Origin: R-RK-3 sp963834945
GTDB lineage: Bacteria > Pseudomonadota > Alphaproteobacteria > Rhizobiales > Rhodomicrobiaceae
NCBI GenBank assembly: GCA_963834945.1
Contig: CAWIDT010000009.1
Coordinates: forward strand, 372,001-436,000
Length of the DNA stretch: 64,000 nt
Direction of reading: 5' to 3'
Position 1 is the first letter of the stretch. Each line of letters opens with the position of its first letter. A model generated the notes under the pieces. The model was not told the origin of the DNA, ran no database searches, and saw only the letters and a list, made by a program, of their open reading frames with translations. Shown here one piece after another: positions 1 through 8,443 of this stretch. The position numbers and the translations under genes were made by a program.

Positions 1-183
1 GAATTCGAACGGGCGGAAATCGTCCTCGGTGACGACGATCATGTAGCCGCGCTTCTTGATTTCATCCAGCGTCGCGGCCTGAGAGGACGCGGAATATACG
101 ATACCCGCAATGGTAAGACAGGCAAGGCCCGCCAAGAGAGAGAAAAGCTTGCGAGGGGAAGGGAGAGCGTTCGGCGGCGTCAT
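1..183 (-). CDS. Solute-binding protein of an amino-acid-type ABC transporter (N-terminal part only)
   Basis: The window edge cuts this gene, so only the first 61 codons are present. The ATG at 183 has an AGGAG ribosome site just upstream. The first 35 or so residues form an export signal: a basic stretch around Pro-Arg-Lys, a hydrophobic core, then Ala-Ser-Ser-Gln-Ala. The mature part begins with a Leu-Asp-Glu-Ile-Lys-Lys-Arg-Gly motif followed by Val-Val-Thr-Glu-Asp-Asp-Phe-Arg-Pro-Phe-Glu-Phe. That is the usual opening of family 3 (polar amino acid) periplasmic binding proteins. The ligand cannot be read from this fragment, and the rest of the transporter would lie outside the window. Confidence 0.7.
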   Translation of the reverse strand, partial: MTPPNALPSPRKLFSLLAGLACLTIAGIVYSASSQAATLDEIKKRGYMIVVTEDDFRPFEF

Positions 184-343
184 TGCGGGCTCCTCATGAA
201 GATGGGCGAGATCGGATATCCCCACTTGGCGTTATGGGATGGCAACGCGCAAAGGATGCAAGGCGCATGCCATACCTTCGGGCCGCATCCATGGGCCATG
301 TCCCGCTCCGATCCGTCAGCGCTTCTCGCGGGATTGCGACAGA

Positions 344-362
344 TTGCCTAATGCTTAGGCAA
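344..362. promoter_or_regulatory. Palindromic operator candidate upstream of the nitroreductase
   Basis: A perfect inverted repeat, TTGCCTAA-TGC-TTAGGCAA, lies in the 291-bp gap between the divergent binding-protein gene (start 183) and the nitroreductase gene (start 475). Short perfect dyads of this type are typical sites for small dimeric repressors. No T-run follows, so it does not look like a terminator. The regulator is unknown. The rest of the gap shows nothing I can name. Confidence 0.35.
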
Positions 363-474
363 TTTCGGTATTGATGCGAAACCGGCTTTGCGCAGCTTGC
401 GCGCCGGTTCACCACGGGTAGAATGGCACGGCGCCCGGCAGCGTGACGCCCGCAAGCACCCAGGGAGAAAGCCG

Positions 475-1305
475 ATGAGCCTCGCCGCATTGCTGAAAGA
501 GCGCTTCGGCGAGGATATGGAGGCTCCCGCCGGGTATGAAAACGCCGATCCGACGCTGCGCCGCGTTCTGAGCCGCCGCACCCATCGCCGCTACACGGAC
601 GAGCCGGTGCCGCCGGCGCTGGTGGACACGCTTCTCTACGCTGCGCTCTCGGCGTCCTCGAAATCGGATTTCCAGCAGGCTTCGGTCATCAAGCTGGAGG
701 ATACAGGCAAGCGCGCCGCCATCGCGGCCGAGTTTCCGGCGATGCCCTGGATCGGCAAGGCTCCGGTTTTCCTGATCTTCTGCGCCGATCCGCGACGCCT
801 TGAAACCATCGGCGAAATGCGGGGCCATCCGCAGCCCAATCGCGACCTCGAAGCGTTTCTGAATGCGTCGGTCGACGCGGCGCTTGCCATGCAGACCTTC
901 ATTCTCAGCGCGGAGGCCATGGGGCTCGGTTGCTGCCCGATCAGCGTCATTCGCAACAAGCTGCCGCTGGTCGCCGATCTGCTTAAGCTGCCGGATGGGG
1001 TGTTGCCGGTCGCCGGACTGTGCGTCGGCTATCCGGCCGAGGAGGGGCATGTCAGCCCGCGCCTGCCGCCTTCCGTCACCATCCACAAGGACGAATACAG
1101 CGCCGACGCCGCCCAGGCTGGGATCGACCGCTACGACCGGATGCGGCATGAGCGCCACGCCATGAAGCCGGAGCAGCAGCGCAATCCAGCGAGATTTGGC
1201 CAAGCGGCATTCTATGGCTGGTCCGAGGACAAGGCACGCCAGGCGGCAGACCCGGAAGGCGCCGCGTTCGCAGCACATCTGAAGAAAAGCTGGTTCAGCT
1301 TTTAG
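475..1305 (+). CDS. Nitroreductase family FMN-dependent oxidoreductase
   Basis: The protein has 276 residues when started at the ATG at 475, which has a GGGAGAA ribosome site; the frame is open further upstream but without a comparable signal. The N-terminal Ser-Arg-Arg-Thr-His-Arg-Arg-Tyr segment (about residues 33-40) fits the FMN-phosphate-binding start of the nitroreductase fold. A later Ala-Met-Gly-Leu-Gly-Cys-Cys-Pro-Ile stretch fits the second flavin-contact region. The long C-terminal tail after residue 200 is as in NfsA/Frp-like members. It probably reduces nitro or quinone compounds with NAD(P)H in the cytoplasm. The natural substrate is not visible from sequence, and it stands alone. 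Confidence 0.82.
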   Translation: MSLAALLKERFGEDMEAPAGYENADPTLRRVLSRRTHRRYTDEPVPPALVDTLLYAALSASSKSDFQQASVIKLEDTGKRAAIAAEFPAMPWIGKAPVFLIFCADPRRLETIGEMRGHPQPNRDLEAFLNASVDAALAMQTFILSAEAMGLGCCPISVIRNKLPLVADLLKLPDGVLPVAGLCVGYPAEEGHVSPRLPPSVTIHKDEYSADAAQAGIDRYDRMRHERHAMKPEQQRNPARFGQAAFYGWSEDKARQAADPEGAAFAAHLKKSWFSF

Positions 1306-1329
1306 GCGATCCGGCGCCGGGCATCGCCA

Positions 1330-2079
1330 TTACTTGCTTGCGCCCTTATGCGCCGGCGCGGGTTTGGGCCTGATGCGCATGGCGCGTCCCTCCGGCTGAT
1401 CGAGTTCGAACGCGCCGGTCTTGCGGACAAGATCGCTGAGCTTGCGATAGCCGTAGGTGCGCGGGTCGAAATCGGAGGCGATGTTGGCAAGGCGCTGGCC
1501 AACGACCCCCAGGCCAAGCCAGCCATCTTCGGTTTCCATCTGCGCGATAGCCTTGTTCAGGATCGGGATGGCGGCGCTCGGCGACTGGAGCGCCCTCGGC
1601 AAGGGGCCCTCTTCGGGCGCCGTGACCTGCGCTTCGGGCAGCAGGTTCTCGGTGTAGATGAAGCGGCGGCATGCCTGACGGAAGCTCTCGGGCGTTTTCT
1701 GCTCGCCGAAGCCATAGACATCGGCGCCCTGCTCGCGCAGGCGCGAGGCGAGACGGGTGAAATCGCTGTCCGAGGAGACGAGGCAGAAGCCATCGAGACG
1801 CCCGCTATGCAGCAAGTCCATCGCGTCGATCACCAGCGCGATGTCGGAGGCGTTCTTGCCCGTGGTGTAGGCAAATTGCTGATAGGGATCAATGGCATAT
1901 TGCGGGAGTAGCTCGGCCCATGACCGCAGGCGCTGGCCGGAGAAATCGCCATAGATGCGCCGCACGCTGGCCTCGCCGAACTTGGCGACCTCCTCGAAAA
2001 GGCCGGCGGCGATGCGCGGGGAGGTGTTGTCCGCATCGATGAGGATCGCGAATCGGGGCAGTCGGTTTTCTTCGGCCAT
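1330..2079 (-). CDS. NYN-domain (LabA/DUF88-like) predicted ribonuclease with OST-HTH domain
   Basis: The protein has 249 residues. Residues 1-130 form a NYN (PIN-like) nuclease domain. Its acidic residues are visible in Leu-Ile-Asp-Ala-Asp-Asn (Asp15, Asp17), Asn-Ala-Ser-Asp (about 79) and Ser-Ser-Asp-Ser-Asp-Phe (104, 106). Residues 170-240 match an OST-HTH/LOTUS RNA-binding domain, ending in Arg-Lys-Leu-Ser-Asp-Leu-Val. The combination suggests an RNA-processing enzyme. I chose the ATG at 2079, which has an AAGG site, over the GTG three codons upstream. It runs convergent with the nitroreductase gene and stands alone. The RNA target is unknown. Confidence 0.85.
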   Translation of the reverse strand: MAEENRLPRFAILIDADNTSPRIAAGLFEEVAKFGEASVRRIYGDFSGQRLRSWAELLPQYAIDPYQQFAYTTGKNASDIALVIDAMDLLHSGRLDGFCLVSSDSDFTRLASRLREQGADVYGFGEQKTPESFRQACRRFIYTENLLPEAQVTAPEEGPLPRALQSPSAAIPILNKAIAQMETEDGWLGLGVVGQRLANIASDFDPRTYGYRKLSDLVRKTGAFELDQPEGRAMRIRPKPAPAHKGASK

Positions 2080-2115
2080 GTCCGGCACCTTGGGTCAGCG
2101 CGTATCTGCACAGAC

Positions 2116-3177
2116 TCAATGATCGCGATCCGTGATGGCGTCAAGCCGGTGCTTCAGGAAGAAACGCAGCATTTCGCGCGAGGCGTCCGGGCCCTTTGGA
2201 TCTGTGAAGGACCCTGCTGCATGACCGCCGGACCACGCATGCGCCGAACCATGGATGGTCCAAGCCTCCAGCATCGTCTCACCCCGATCGTCCAGATAGC
2301 GGTCGCGGCTGTAGCGATGCCCGGCTCCGGCTCGCCCGCGTTTCACGGTGTGGCGAAGCGGCGTTCCGCCGGCGGGCAGCAGCTGCGTCAGGACATGGGC
2401 GGCGTTGCCGGGGTGCACGGTGTCGTCCTGATCGCCATGGAAGATGATTGCCGGGACGAAACGCTCGGCGCCTTCCGGTCCGGTGGCGAGCAGCGGCAAT
2501 TCGCCCGCCGTGCCGCGCCCGCTGCGCATGGCGGTGACGGCCGAGGGGAAGTTGCGGGCGGCTCCGCGCGCCAGGCCTGAATGGACGCCCACGGCGGCGT
2601 AGAGGTCGGGGTAGGTGGCGGCCAGGATCGCTGCGGCCGCGCCGCCGGCGGACAATCCGGCGGCATACACCCGCGTCCGATCGATATTGTACTGGTCGAT
2701 GACCGCCCTGGTGATGCCGGCGATCAGCGAGGGCTCGCCCCGGCCGCGATGCTGATGGCGGGGGTTGAACCAGTTCCAGCAGCCAAGCCCGTTGGCGGAT
2801 TTCGACTGGCCAGGATAGGCGACGAAGTAGCCGAATTCCTCGGCGATGAAATTCATCCGGGTGCCGATGGCGAAATCGTCAGGCCCTTGCTGGCAGCCGT
2901 GCAGCATGACGATCAGCGGCAAGGGCTGGCCCTGATAGGCGCTGGGAATGTAAAGCCGGTAATTGCGCAGCCCGGCGAAATTGGCGAATGCCTCGCTGAT
3001 GAAGCGGCCGGATTTGGGCGCCAGCAGCGCGTCGCGGTCAAGTTCGGTCTCTTCCGCGCCGGTAAAGGCCGCGCCCAGCCGGCCGGCCTTTTCCAGAATG
3101 GTGACCAACGCGCCCGGCGCCTCCAGGCTTGTGCCCTGTGAGGCGTGAGCGAGCCGGTTTCGGCCAAATATGCGCAT
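2116..3177 (-). CDS. PHB-depolymerase-family alpha/beta-hydrolase esterase
   Basis: The protein has 353 residues from the ATG at 3177, which has an AAAGG site; a TTG lies one codon upstream. An N-terminal segment of about 70 residues precedes an alpha/beta hydrolase of the esterase/PHB depolymerase family. The oxyanion-side motif Met-Leu-His-Gly-Cys-Gln-Gln is at about 91-97, and the nucleophile elbow Gly-Leu-Ser-Ala-Gly-Gly is at 164-169 (Ser166). The C-terminal Gly-Ser-Ala-His-Ala-Trp-Ser-Gly-Gly segment supplies the catalytic His. No clear Sec signal is visible. The substrate could be polyhydroxybutyrate, another polyester or a small ester. PHB synthesis genes lie 48 kb away, so a link to PHB turnover is only suggestive. 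Confidence 0.78.
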   Translation of the reverse strand: MRIFGRNRLAHASQGTSLEAPGALVTILEKAGRLGAAFTGAEETELDRDALLAPKSGRFISEAFANFAGLRNYRLYIPSAYQGQPLPLIVMLHGCQQGPDDFAIGTRMNFIAEEFGYFVAYPGQSKSANGLGCWNWFNPRHQHRGRGEPSLIAGITRAVIDQYNIDRTRVYAAGLSAGGAAAAILAATYPDLYAAVGVHSGLARGAARNFPSAVTAMRSGRGTAGELPLLATGPEGAERFVPAIIFHGDQDDTVHPGNAAHVLTQLLPAGGTPLRHTVKRGRAGAGHRYSRDRYLDDRGETMLEAWTIHGSAHAWSGGHAAGSFTDPKGPDASREMLRFFLKHRLDAITDRDH

Positions 3178-3287
3178 CAAAAAAGCCTTTACCTTGCCGA
3201 GCTTGCCCGCACGGCGCCGCCGTTTATCGCTGAGGATGTCCTGGTTGATTGCCGCCCCCTACCGCTTCGCCGCCGATCCCTTTGCGA

Positions 3288-3770
3288 TCATGCAGCCGCC
3301 GTATTTCGCTTCCAGATCGAGGCATTCAACGCGGCGGCATAGCTGACCCATATCAAATAGGGGATGAACAGCAGCGATGCCGCGTGGCTTGCCGGCCATG
3401 CGGCGATCGCGAAGGCGAGGATCGCCGCCCAGAGCGCGAGAATGTCGGCCAGCCCCAAGGCAATCTCATGGCGGCCGAAAAAGATGTAGGACCATGCCGC
3501 ATTCAGCAAAAGCTGCGCGACCCAGATGCCCAGAATCAGCGTGCGGCTTTCATGCGGTGTGATCCAGACCAGCCAGCCCGCTACGGCGATCATCACATAG
3601 AGCAACGCCCAGGCCGGCGGGAAAAGCCAGTTCGGCGGCGTCCAGCTCGGCTTGGAAAGGCTGCGGTACCACGGCCCTGCGCCCCATTGACCGCCGAGCG
3701 CGCCGGTGCCGCCGACCAGCGCGAGGAAGACGAGCAGCGAGACGAGATGGGATGAAATCCACGCAGGCAT
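3288..3770 (-). CDS. tspO: TspO/MBR family tryptophan-rich sensory protein
   Basis: This is a 160-residue integral membrane protein with about five hydrophobic segments. It shows the family's Pro-Ser-Trp-Thr-Pro-Pro segment and a high tryptophan content. Length matches the family. TspO proteins bind porphyrins and related ligands and, in alphaproteobacteria such as Rhodobacter, modulate tetrapyrrole and stress regulation. The ATG at 3770 has a CGGAG site. It is divergent from uppP with a gap of about 240 bp that presumably carries both promoters. There is nothing unusual in the frame. Confidence 0.9.
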   Translation of the reverse strand: MPAWISSHLVSLLVFLALVGGTGALGGQWGAGPWYRSLSKPSWTPPNWLFPPAWALLYVMIAVAGWLVWITPHESRTLILGIWVAQLLLNAAWSYIFFGRHEIALGLADILALWAAILAFAIAAWPASHAASLLFIPYLIWVSYAAALNASIWKRNTAAA

Positions 3771-4007
3771 GAACGCTCCGGGTCGTCGGGCTTATGCTGA
3801 AGAAATCCGATGCCGCGGCAAAGCTGCGGCAATGCGGCGGCGGCCAGACTGTCCTGTCCATAGCCGGAAACGCGCCACACGGCCAGCCGTTCCGGCTGCC
3901 TGCCGCCGCGGATGGGGAATGGGGGCGATCCGCCCTTGACTTCCGCAAGCCAGCGGCGTCAATGCCTCGCGAGAGGCGTCTTCTCGCCGCCATCTCAGGA
4001 CTTTGTA

Positions 4008-4802
4008 ATGGAAAATTATCTGATCGCGGGCCTCCTCGGCATTATCGAGGGGCTGACCGAATTTCTCCCGGTGTCCTCGACCGGCCATCTGATTCTGTTC
4101 GTCGATCTGCTGCATTTCAAGGCGCCGCCCGGTAAAACCTTCGAGGTGATGATCCAGCTCGGCGCCATCCTGGCGCTGATCGTGCTGTATTTCCGCAAGC
4201 TGTGGGACACGCTGATCGGCATTCCGACCGACCCGGTAGCGCGGCATTTCGCCTTGTTGATCGTGGTCGCGTTCCTGCCCGCGATGGTGCTGGGCGCCGC
4301 ATTCCACAATCAAATCAAGGAGTATCTGTTCAGTCCGGGTGTCGTCGCCACGGCGCTGATTATCGGCGGCGTCATCATTCTGATCATCGAGGAGACGCAG
4401 AAGCGCGTGCTCTACCGTAGCGTCGATGAAATTCCGCTGCGCACGGGGCTGGCGATCGGCGTGGCACAGACATTGGCGATGGTGCCGGGCGTGTCGCGCT
4501 CCGGCGCCACGATCATCGGCGGTCTGCTGCTCGGCCTGGAGCGGCGCACGGCGGCCGAATTCTCCTTCTTCCTCTCCATTCCCACAATGGCGGGCGCTTT
4601 CGCCTACGATGCCTTCAAGAACCGGGCGGATATGAGCTTCGACGACGCCGGGCTGATCGCGGTTGGCTTCGTGGCGGCCTTCATCGCCGCGCTGCTGGTG
4701 GTCAAACCGTTCCTCACCATCGTCAGTCGGGTCGGATTTGCGCCTTTCGCCTTTTACCGCATCGCGCTGGGCACGTTCGTGCTGGTGCTGCTCTTTACGT
4801 GA
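4008..4802 (+). CDS. uppP: Undecaprenyl-diphosphatase
   Basis: The product is a 264-residue polytopic membrane protein of the UppP/BacA family. It dephosphorylates undecaprenyl diphosphate to recycle the lipid carrier of peptidoglycan synthesis. Both active-site signatures are present: Glu-Phe-Leu-Pro-Val-Ser-Ser-Thr-Gly-His near the N terminus, and Pro-Gly-Val-Ser-Arg-Ser-Gly-Ala-Thr in the middle. The open frame extends upstream to 3912, but the ATG at 4008 has a CAGGA site and gives the family's usual start and length. It appears to be monocistronic. Confidence 0.95.
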   Translation: MENYLIAGLLGIIEGLTEFLPVSSTGHLILFVDLLHFKAPPGKTFEVMIQLGAILALIVLYFRKLWDTLIGIPTDPVARHFALLIVVAFLPAMVLGAAFHNQIKEYLFSPGVVATALIIGGVIILIIEETQKRVLYRSVDEIPLRTGLAIGVAQTLAMVPGVSRSGATIIGGLLLGLERRTAAEFSFFLSIPTMAGAFAYDAFKNRADMSFDDAGLIAVGFVAAFIAALLVVKPFLTIVSRVGFAPFAFYRIALGTFVLVLLFT

Positions 4803-4858
4803 CGCGATGCGGGGGGAAGCCTCGTCTGGTGTGCGATCGCATCAAGTTGCGGGCTTAC

Positions 4859-5563
4859 TCAGACGCTGACACCGAAAAGCCAGCCCACGCCTGCCGTGAC
4901 AGCCATTGCGAACACCCCCCATATCACCACGCGCAGAGTAGCGCGCAAAATCGGTGCGGCGCCTGCTTTTGCTCCTAAAGCGCCAAGAGCGGCCAGGGTG
5001 ATGACAGTGACAACAAGGACAACCGGAATAATCGAAGCTGCGGGTGCCGCGAACGCAGCCAACAACGGGATCGCCGCGGCAATGCTGAACGTCACGGCGG
5101 AGGCGAACGCCGCCTGAAGCGGGTTGGCCGCATGGGCCTCTGACAGCCCGAGCTCGTCCCGAACATGGGTGCCAAGTGCATCCTTCTTGGTGAGCTCTTT
5201 CGCGACCAGAAGGGCAGTCTCCTTACTGAGACCTTTCTCTCGATAGATGCCAGCCAGTTCGGCAAGTTCCGCGTCCGGAAACTCCTGCAAGGATTTGGAC
5301 TCCCTTGCAATGTCAGCCCGTTCCGTGTCGGATTGTGAAGAGACGGATACATATTCGCCTGCGGCCATCGACATTGCACCTGCCGAAAGTCCGGCAATGC
5401 CTGCGATTATAGCCGTGCGCGGGTTCGGATCGGCGGCAGCGACCCCTACGATCAAGGACGAAACGGAAACGACCCCATCATTTGCGCCAAGAACCGCAGC
5501 GCGCAACCAACCGCTTCGCGTGACGTAGTGAGGGTCTCCGGGATGAGCCGACGGCTGGGGCAT
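4859..5563 (-). CDS. VIT family (Ccc1/VIT1-like) membrane protein
   Basis: The protein has 234 residues and is typical of bacterial VIT1/CCC1-like transporters. The first hydrophobic region carries Gly-Ala-Asn-Asp-Gly-Val-Val-Ser, followed by Gly-Ala-Met-Ser-Met-Ala-Ala-Gly-Glu-Tyr-Val-Ser-Val. The central hydrophilic stretch is Glu/Lys-rich, as in the metal-binding domain of the family, and three hydrophobic segments follow. The family moves iron or manganese out of the cytoplasm. The ATG at 5563 has an AGAGG site. It converges with uppP. Confidence 0.9.
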   Translation of the reverse strand: MPQPSAHPGDPHYVTRSGWLRAAVLGANDGVVSVSSLIVGVAAADPNPRTAIIAGIAGLSAGAMSMAAGEYVSVSSQSDTERADIARESKSLQEFPDAELAELAGIYREKGLSKETALLVAKELTKKDALGTHVRDELGLSEAHAANPLQAAFASAVTFSIAAAIPLLAAFAAPAASIIPVVLVVTVITLAALGALGAKAGAAPILRATLRVVIWGVFAMAVTAGVGWLFGVSV

Positions 5564-5996
5564 ATCGATACCTCTTCAAATTTAGAATTGAGCTTAGGTG
5601 CTTGAACAAGCGAGGAGAACGGTGTTTTTTTCGCGGTCAAGGCCAATTAACTGTAAGGATAAATGCGTGCGGCGGTCTGATTAACGGCTCCTCAGTCCCT
5701 GATCAGTTTAATTGCTGCTTTTTTCTGTTGCTCCCTCGAAAACGGAGCCAGTGCCTCACAGTAACTCTAATGTTTACTGGCTCCCCCACTTTCGCGGACA
5801 CGACGGCTCTGGCATGGCGGCCAAATCGCCCCGGGCGAGGGGCGTTTCCACCCGATCGCCCTCGCTTCCAAAACGGCCTGATAATGCGCCTGATCAGGCC
5901 CCCTCCTCCCGTTCGGCGCTATCTTTGCGTCCGAGTTAAAGCCGCCTTATTGCCTTATGGCTATCATGCGCCTGAAACAGGACCTGGTGCAGCAAC
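5564..5996. other. 433-bp intergenic region, no gene recognised
   Basis: This stretch lies between the divergent VIT-family gene and the GAF-EAL gene. It is noticeably more AT-rich around 5580-5780. An open frame from 5602 has a composition unlike the neighbours and no recognisable domain, so I do not call it. The region probably holds the promoters of both flanking genes, but I could not fix a -35/-10 pair with confidence. Confidence 0.4.
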
Positions 5997-7418
5997 ATGA
6001 CCTTCCCGATCCCGGAGAATGAACCGCTCCGGCTTGCGCATTTGCTGGAACTGCGGTCGGATGAATGGCAGCATGACGTCGCCCTGCAGGAGATTTGCGC
6101 GATCACGGCCGGAATCATGCTGACGCCGGTGTCGCTGGTTTGCCTGCTGCACGCGACCGAAGCGTGTTTTGTCGCGAGCATCGGCGTGGAGATACGTGGC
6201 ACGCCGCGCGAGGCCGCCTTTTGCTCGCACACCATCATGGGGGCGGAGCCGATGCTGGTGGCGGATACCGCGGCGGATGCAAGGTTCGCGTCGAACCCGC
6301 TGGTCACCCATCACCCGCATTTCCGGGCCTATGCCGGCATTCCGCTGCAGACGGCGCCGGGCATCAGGGTGGGCACCCTGTGCGCGATAGATATCACCCC
6401 GCGCAACTTCTCGTTTCAGCAGATCGAGCTGCTTTGCAAACTCGCGACCGTGGCGAGTTCGATCCTGATTTCGCACAAGAAGCGATTTACGGCAGGCGGC
6501 GGCATGGTTGCGGCCAGTCCGCCCGTCCCGCCAACCTCTCTCGACGTGCTGCATGCGTTTGCCGATGCCGCCCTCGATCCGCCGGCCGATGGCGTTGCCG
6601 GTCGGCCAAGTCCGGCTCTGAGCAAGCAAGCGCCGTCGGCGGCGGACATGCATGCCGAATATCGCAGGGCGATCGATGCCGGAGAGTTCGTGCCGTATTA
6701 TCAGCCCAAATTCGAGCTGCAAAAGCGCACGCTGACCGGGTTCGAGGCGCTGGCACGCTGGAGCACGGCCACGCGCGGCGTGCTGCCGCCATCAGCGTTT
6801 CTCGATCTACTCGACGACGATGAACTTGCCTCACTCCTGACGCGGTCCATGCACCTGCAAATGGCGCGGGATCTCAGGTCATGGCGCGCGGCCGGGCTGG
6901 AGCCGGGATCCCTGGCGATCAACGCCTGCGCCGGCGATTTCCAGAACGAAAATTTCGCCGCGGAATTCCTGCAGATCATAGACGACCACGATCTTTTGCC
7001 GCGCGACTTCGTCCTGGAAGTCACCGAAAGGATCATCCTTGAGGACCACGATAAGCGGCTATTCAATACTTTGAGCCATTTGCGCAATCATGGCGTCATG
7101 ATCGCGCTCGACGATTTCGGCACCGGCTATGCGGGCTTGCAGCATTTGCGTAAATGGCCGGTCAACCAAGTTAAGATCGACCGCATGTTCGTGCAGGATT
7201 GCCTGAAGGATTCGCGCGACAGCGCCATCGTCGAGGCCATGATCCAAATGTCCGACGCCATTGGCCTGGGCGTGACCGCCGAGGGCATCGAGACGGCGGA
7301 GCAGTTGGAGCTTTTGGAAAACCTGCAATGCGAAATGGGGCAGGGCGATCTCTTCTCACGGCCGATGTCCTCGGCGGACGTGCCCGAATTCGTCAGGAAG
7401 TTCCACCACTGGGCTTAG
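5997..7418 (+). CDS. GAF-EAL cyclic-di-GMP phosphodiesterase
   Basis: The protein has 473 residues. A GAF domain occupies about residues 20-165, a low-complexity Pro/Ala linker follows to about 218, and an EAL domain runs from 225 to the end. The catalytic set looks complete: Glu-Ala-Leu-Ala-Arg-Trp at 250-255, the Asn in Ala-Ile-Asn-Ala-Cys, Glu-Val-Thr-Glu-Arg, Asp-Asp-Phe-Gly-Thr-Gly-Tyr, the Lys of Val-Lys-Ile-Asp-Arg, Ala-Glu-Gly-Ile-Glu-Thr, and Gln-Gly-Asp-Leu-Phe-Ser-Arg-Pro. It should therefore hydrolyse c-di-GMP. No signal peptide or membrane segment is seen, so it is cytoplasmic. It ends about 150 bp before the Flp pilin gene on the same strand, which suggests a link to pilus control. 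Confidence 0.9.
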   Translation: MTFPIPENEPLRLAHLLELRSDEWQHDVALQEICAITAGIMLTPVSLVCLLHATEACFVASIGVEIRGTPREAAFCSHTIMGAEPMLVADTAADARFASNPLVTHHPHFRAYAGIPLQTAPGIRVGTLCAIDITPRNFSFQQIELLCKLATVASSILISHKKRFTAGGGMVAASPPVPPTSLDVLHAFADAALDPPADGVAGRPSPALSKQAPSAADMHAEYRRAIDAGEFVPYYQPKFELQKRTLTGFEALARWSTATRGVLPPSAFLDLLDDDELASLLTRSMHLQMARDLRSWRAAGLEPGSLAINACAGDFQNENFAAEFLQIIDDHDLLPRDFVLEVTERIILEDHDKRLFNTLSHLRNHGVMIALDDFGTGYAGLQHLRKWPVNQVKIDRMFVQDCLKDSRDSAIVEAMIQMSDAIGLGVTAEGIETAEQLELLENLQCEMGQGDLFSRPMSSADVPEFVRKFHHWA

Positions 7419-7565
7419 AGTTGCCGCGCCCGCGCCCGCGCATCGCGTCTCCGCGCCGGCGCGCAGCAAAACTTGATTAAAAACAACGCTCCCGACTTCA
7501 CTGTCCATCAAACGGGATGTGCCAAGCTCTCGATCATAGTGTTGGACACGCGTGAGGAGAGTTGC

Positions 7566-7757
7566 ATGGGTTACATATCGGATCTGGTCCTTTCGGCCTA
7601 TGTCTGGCTGCAGGTTCCGCGCAAGAAGGGCGTTACCGCGATCGAATACGGGCTGATGGCCGCCCTTGTCGCGGTGGTGATCATCGCAGCGGTCACCCTG
7701 CTGGGCAAAAATCTTACCAACGTCTTCAATTCCATCGCCGGCAAGCTGAAAGGCTGA
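7566..7757 (+). CDS. flp: Flp/Fap family type IVb pilin
   Basis: The 63-residue prepilin starts at the ATG at 7566 behind an AGGAG site; an upstream extension of the frame lacks a ribosome site. The leader ends in Lys-Lys-Gly. The prepilin peptidase site is Gly22|Val-Thr-Ala-Ile-Glu-Tyr-Gly-Leu, with Glu at +5 and the Glu-Tyr pair that marks Flp pilins. One hydrophobic helix and a short Ser/Lys tail follow. It is the major subunit of the Tad pilus, cleaved by the CpaA peptidase encoded next. Only one pilin gene is present here. Its distance from cpaA allows separate, higher expression. Confidence 0.95.
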   Translation: MGYISDLVLSAYVWLQVPRKKGVTAIEYGLMAALVAVVIIAAVTLLGKNLTNVFNSIAGKLKG

Positions 7758-7879
7758 GGCGGGCGCAGGGCGATGCATTCGGCGATACCTTGCGCCGCTC
7801 CGGCTCGGCTGCCCCTATCCGCAGCCCGATACCGGTTACGCGCAAGGCTTCGATCCACCATGACCGACGGTGAACGAGG

Positions 7880-8443
7880 GTGAACCTTATCATTCCGCTA
7901 TGGACGCTTAGCCTGGGCGCGCTCGTATGGGGCGCGCTGACGGATTTGCGCGAGCGGATCATCCCCGACCGGGTTTCGCTTCTGGTGGCGGTGAGCGGGC
8001 TGACGATGGCGTGCGTCTTCCGGCAAGCCGACATACCCGCAAGCCTTATCGCCTTCGCCATGGTGTTCATCGCCTTATGCGTCTTGGGCTATTTCGATCT
8101 GATCGGCGGCGGTGACGTCAAGCTCATCAGTGCGGTGACGCTGCTCGTGCCGTCCAACGAGGTCGTGGTGCTGCTGCTGGAGATCGCGCTCGCCGGCGGT
8201 CTGCTTAGCGGCGCCTATCTCATGGCTCGCTCCTGGCTAAGGAAGGAGCTGGCGCTTTTGTGCAAAGGGCCCGCCGCGACGCCGTTGCCTTGGCTGGCCG
8301 CCTCGCAAAGCTTCCGGCATGAAGCCGCCCGGATCATCGCGGGCGAGCCGATGCCCTACGCTTTCGCAATTCTGGGCGGCGTCGCCTTCCACGGGACCAG
8401 GGAATTCTGCCAATGGCTTTCCGCAGTGTACTGCTCATTTTAG
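7880..8443 (+). CDS. cpaA: Prepilin peptidase CpaA/TadV
   Basis: The 187-residue membrane protein belongs to the A24 aspartic prepilin peptidases. The two catalytic aspartates are Asp22 in Leu-Thr-Asp-Leu-Arg and Asp79 in the Gly-Gly-Gly-Asp-Val-Lys motif. It lacks the methyltransferase domain of longer peptidases, as usual for CpaA. It processes Flp and probably the TadE-type pseudopilins encoded below. The start is GTG with a weak site, so the exact N terminus is less certain. Its 3' end overlaps the start of cpaB by 31 bases, indicating translational coupling. Confidence 0.92.
   Translation: MNLIIPLWTLSLGALVWGALTDLRERIIPDRVSLLVAVSGLTMACVFRQADIPASLIAFAMVFIALCVLGYFDLIGGGDVKLISAVTLLVPSNEVVVLLLEIALAGGLLSGAYLMARSWLRKELALLCKGPAATPLPWLAASQSFRHEAARIIAGEPMPYAFAILGGVAFHGTREFCQWLSAVYCSF

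Noticed and set aside
5602..6000. 132-codon frame before the GAF-EAL gene
   Set aside because: It has mixed composition unlike the neighbours, no domain and no ribosome site that I can defend.
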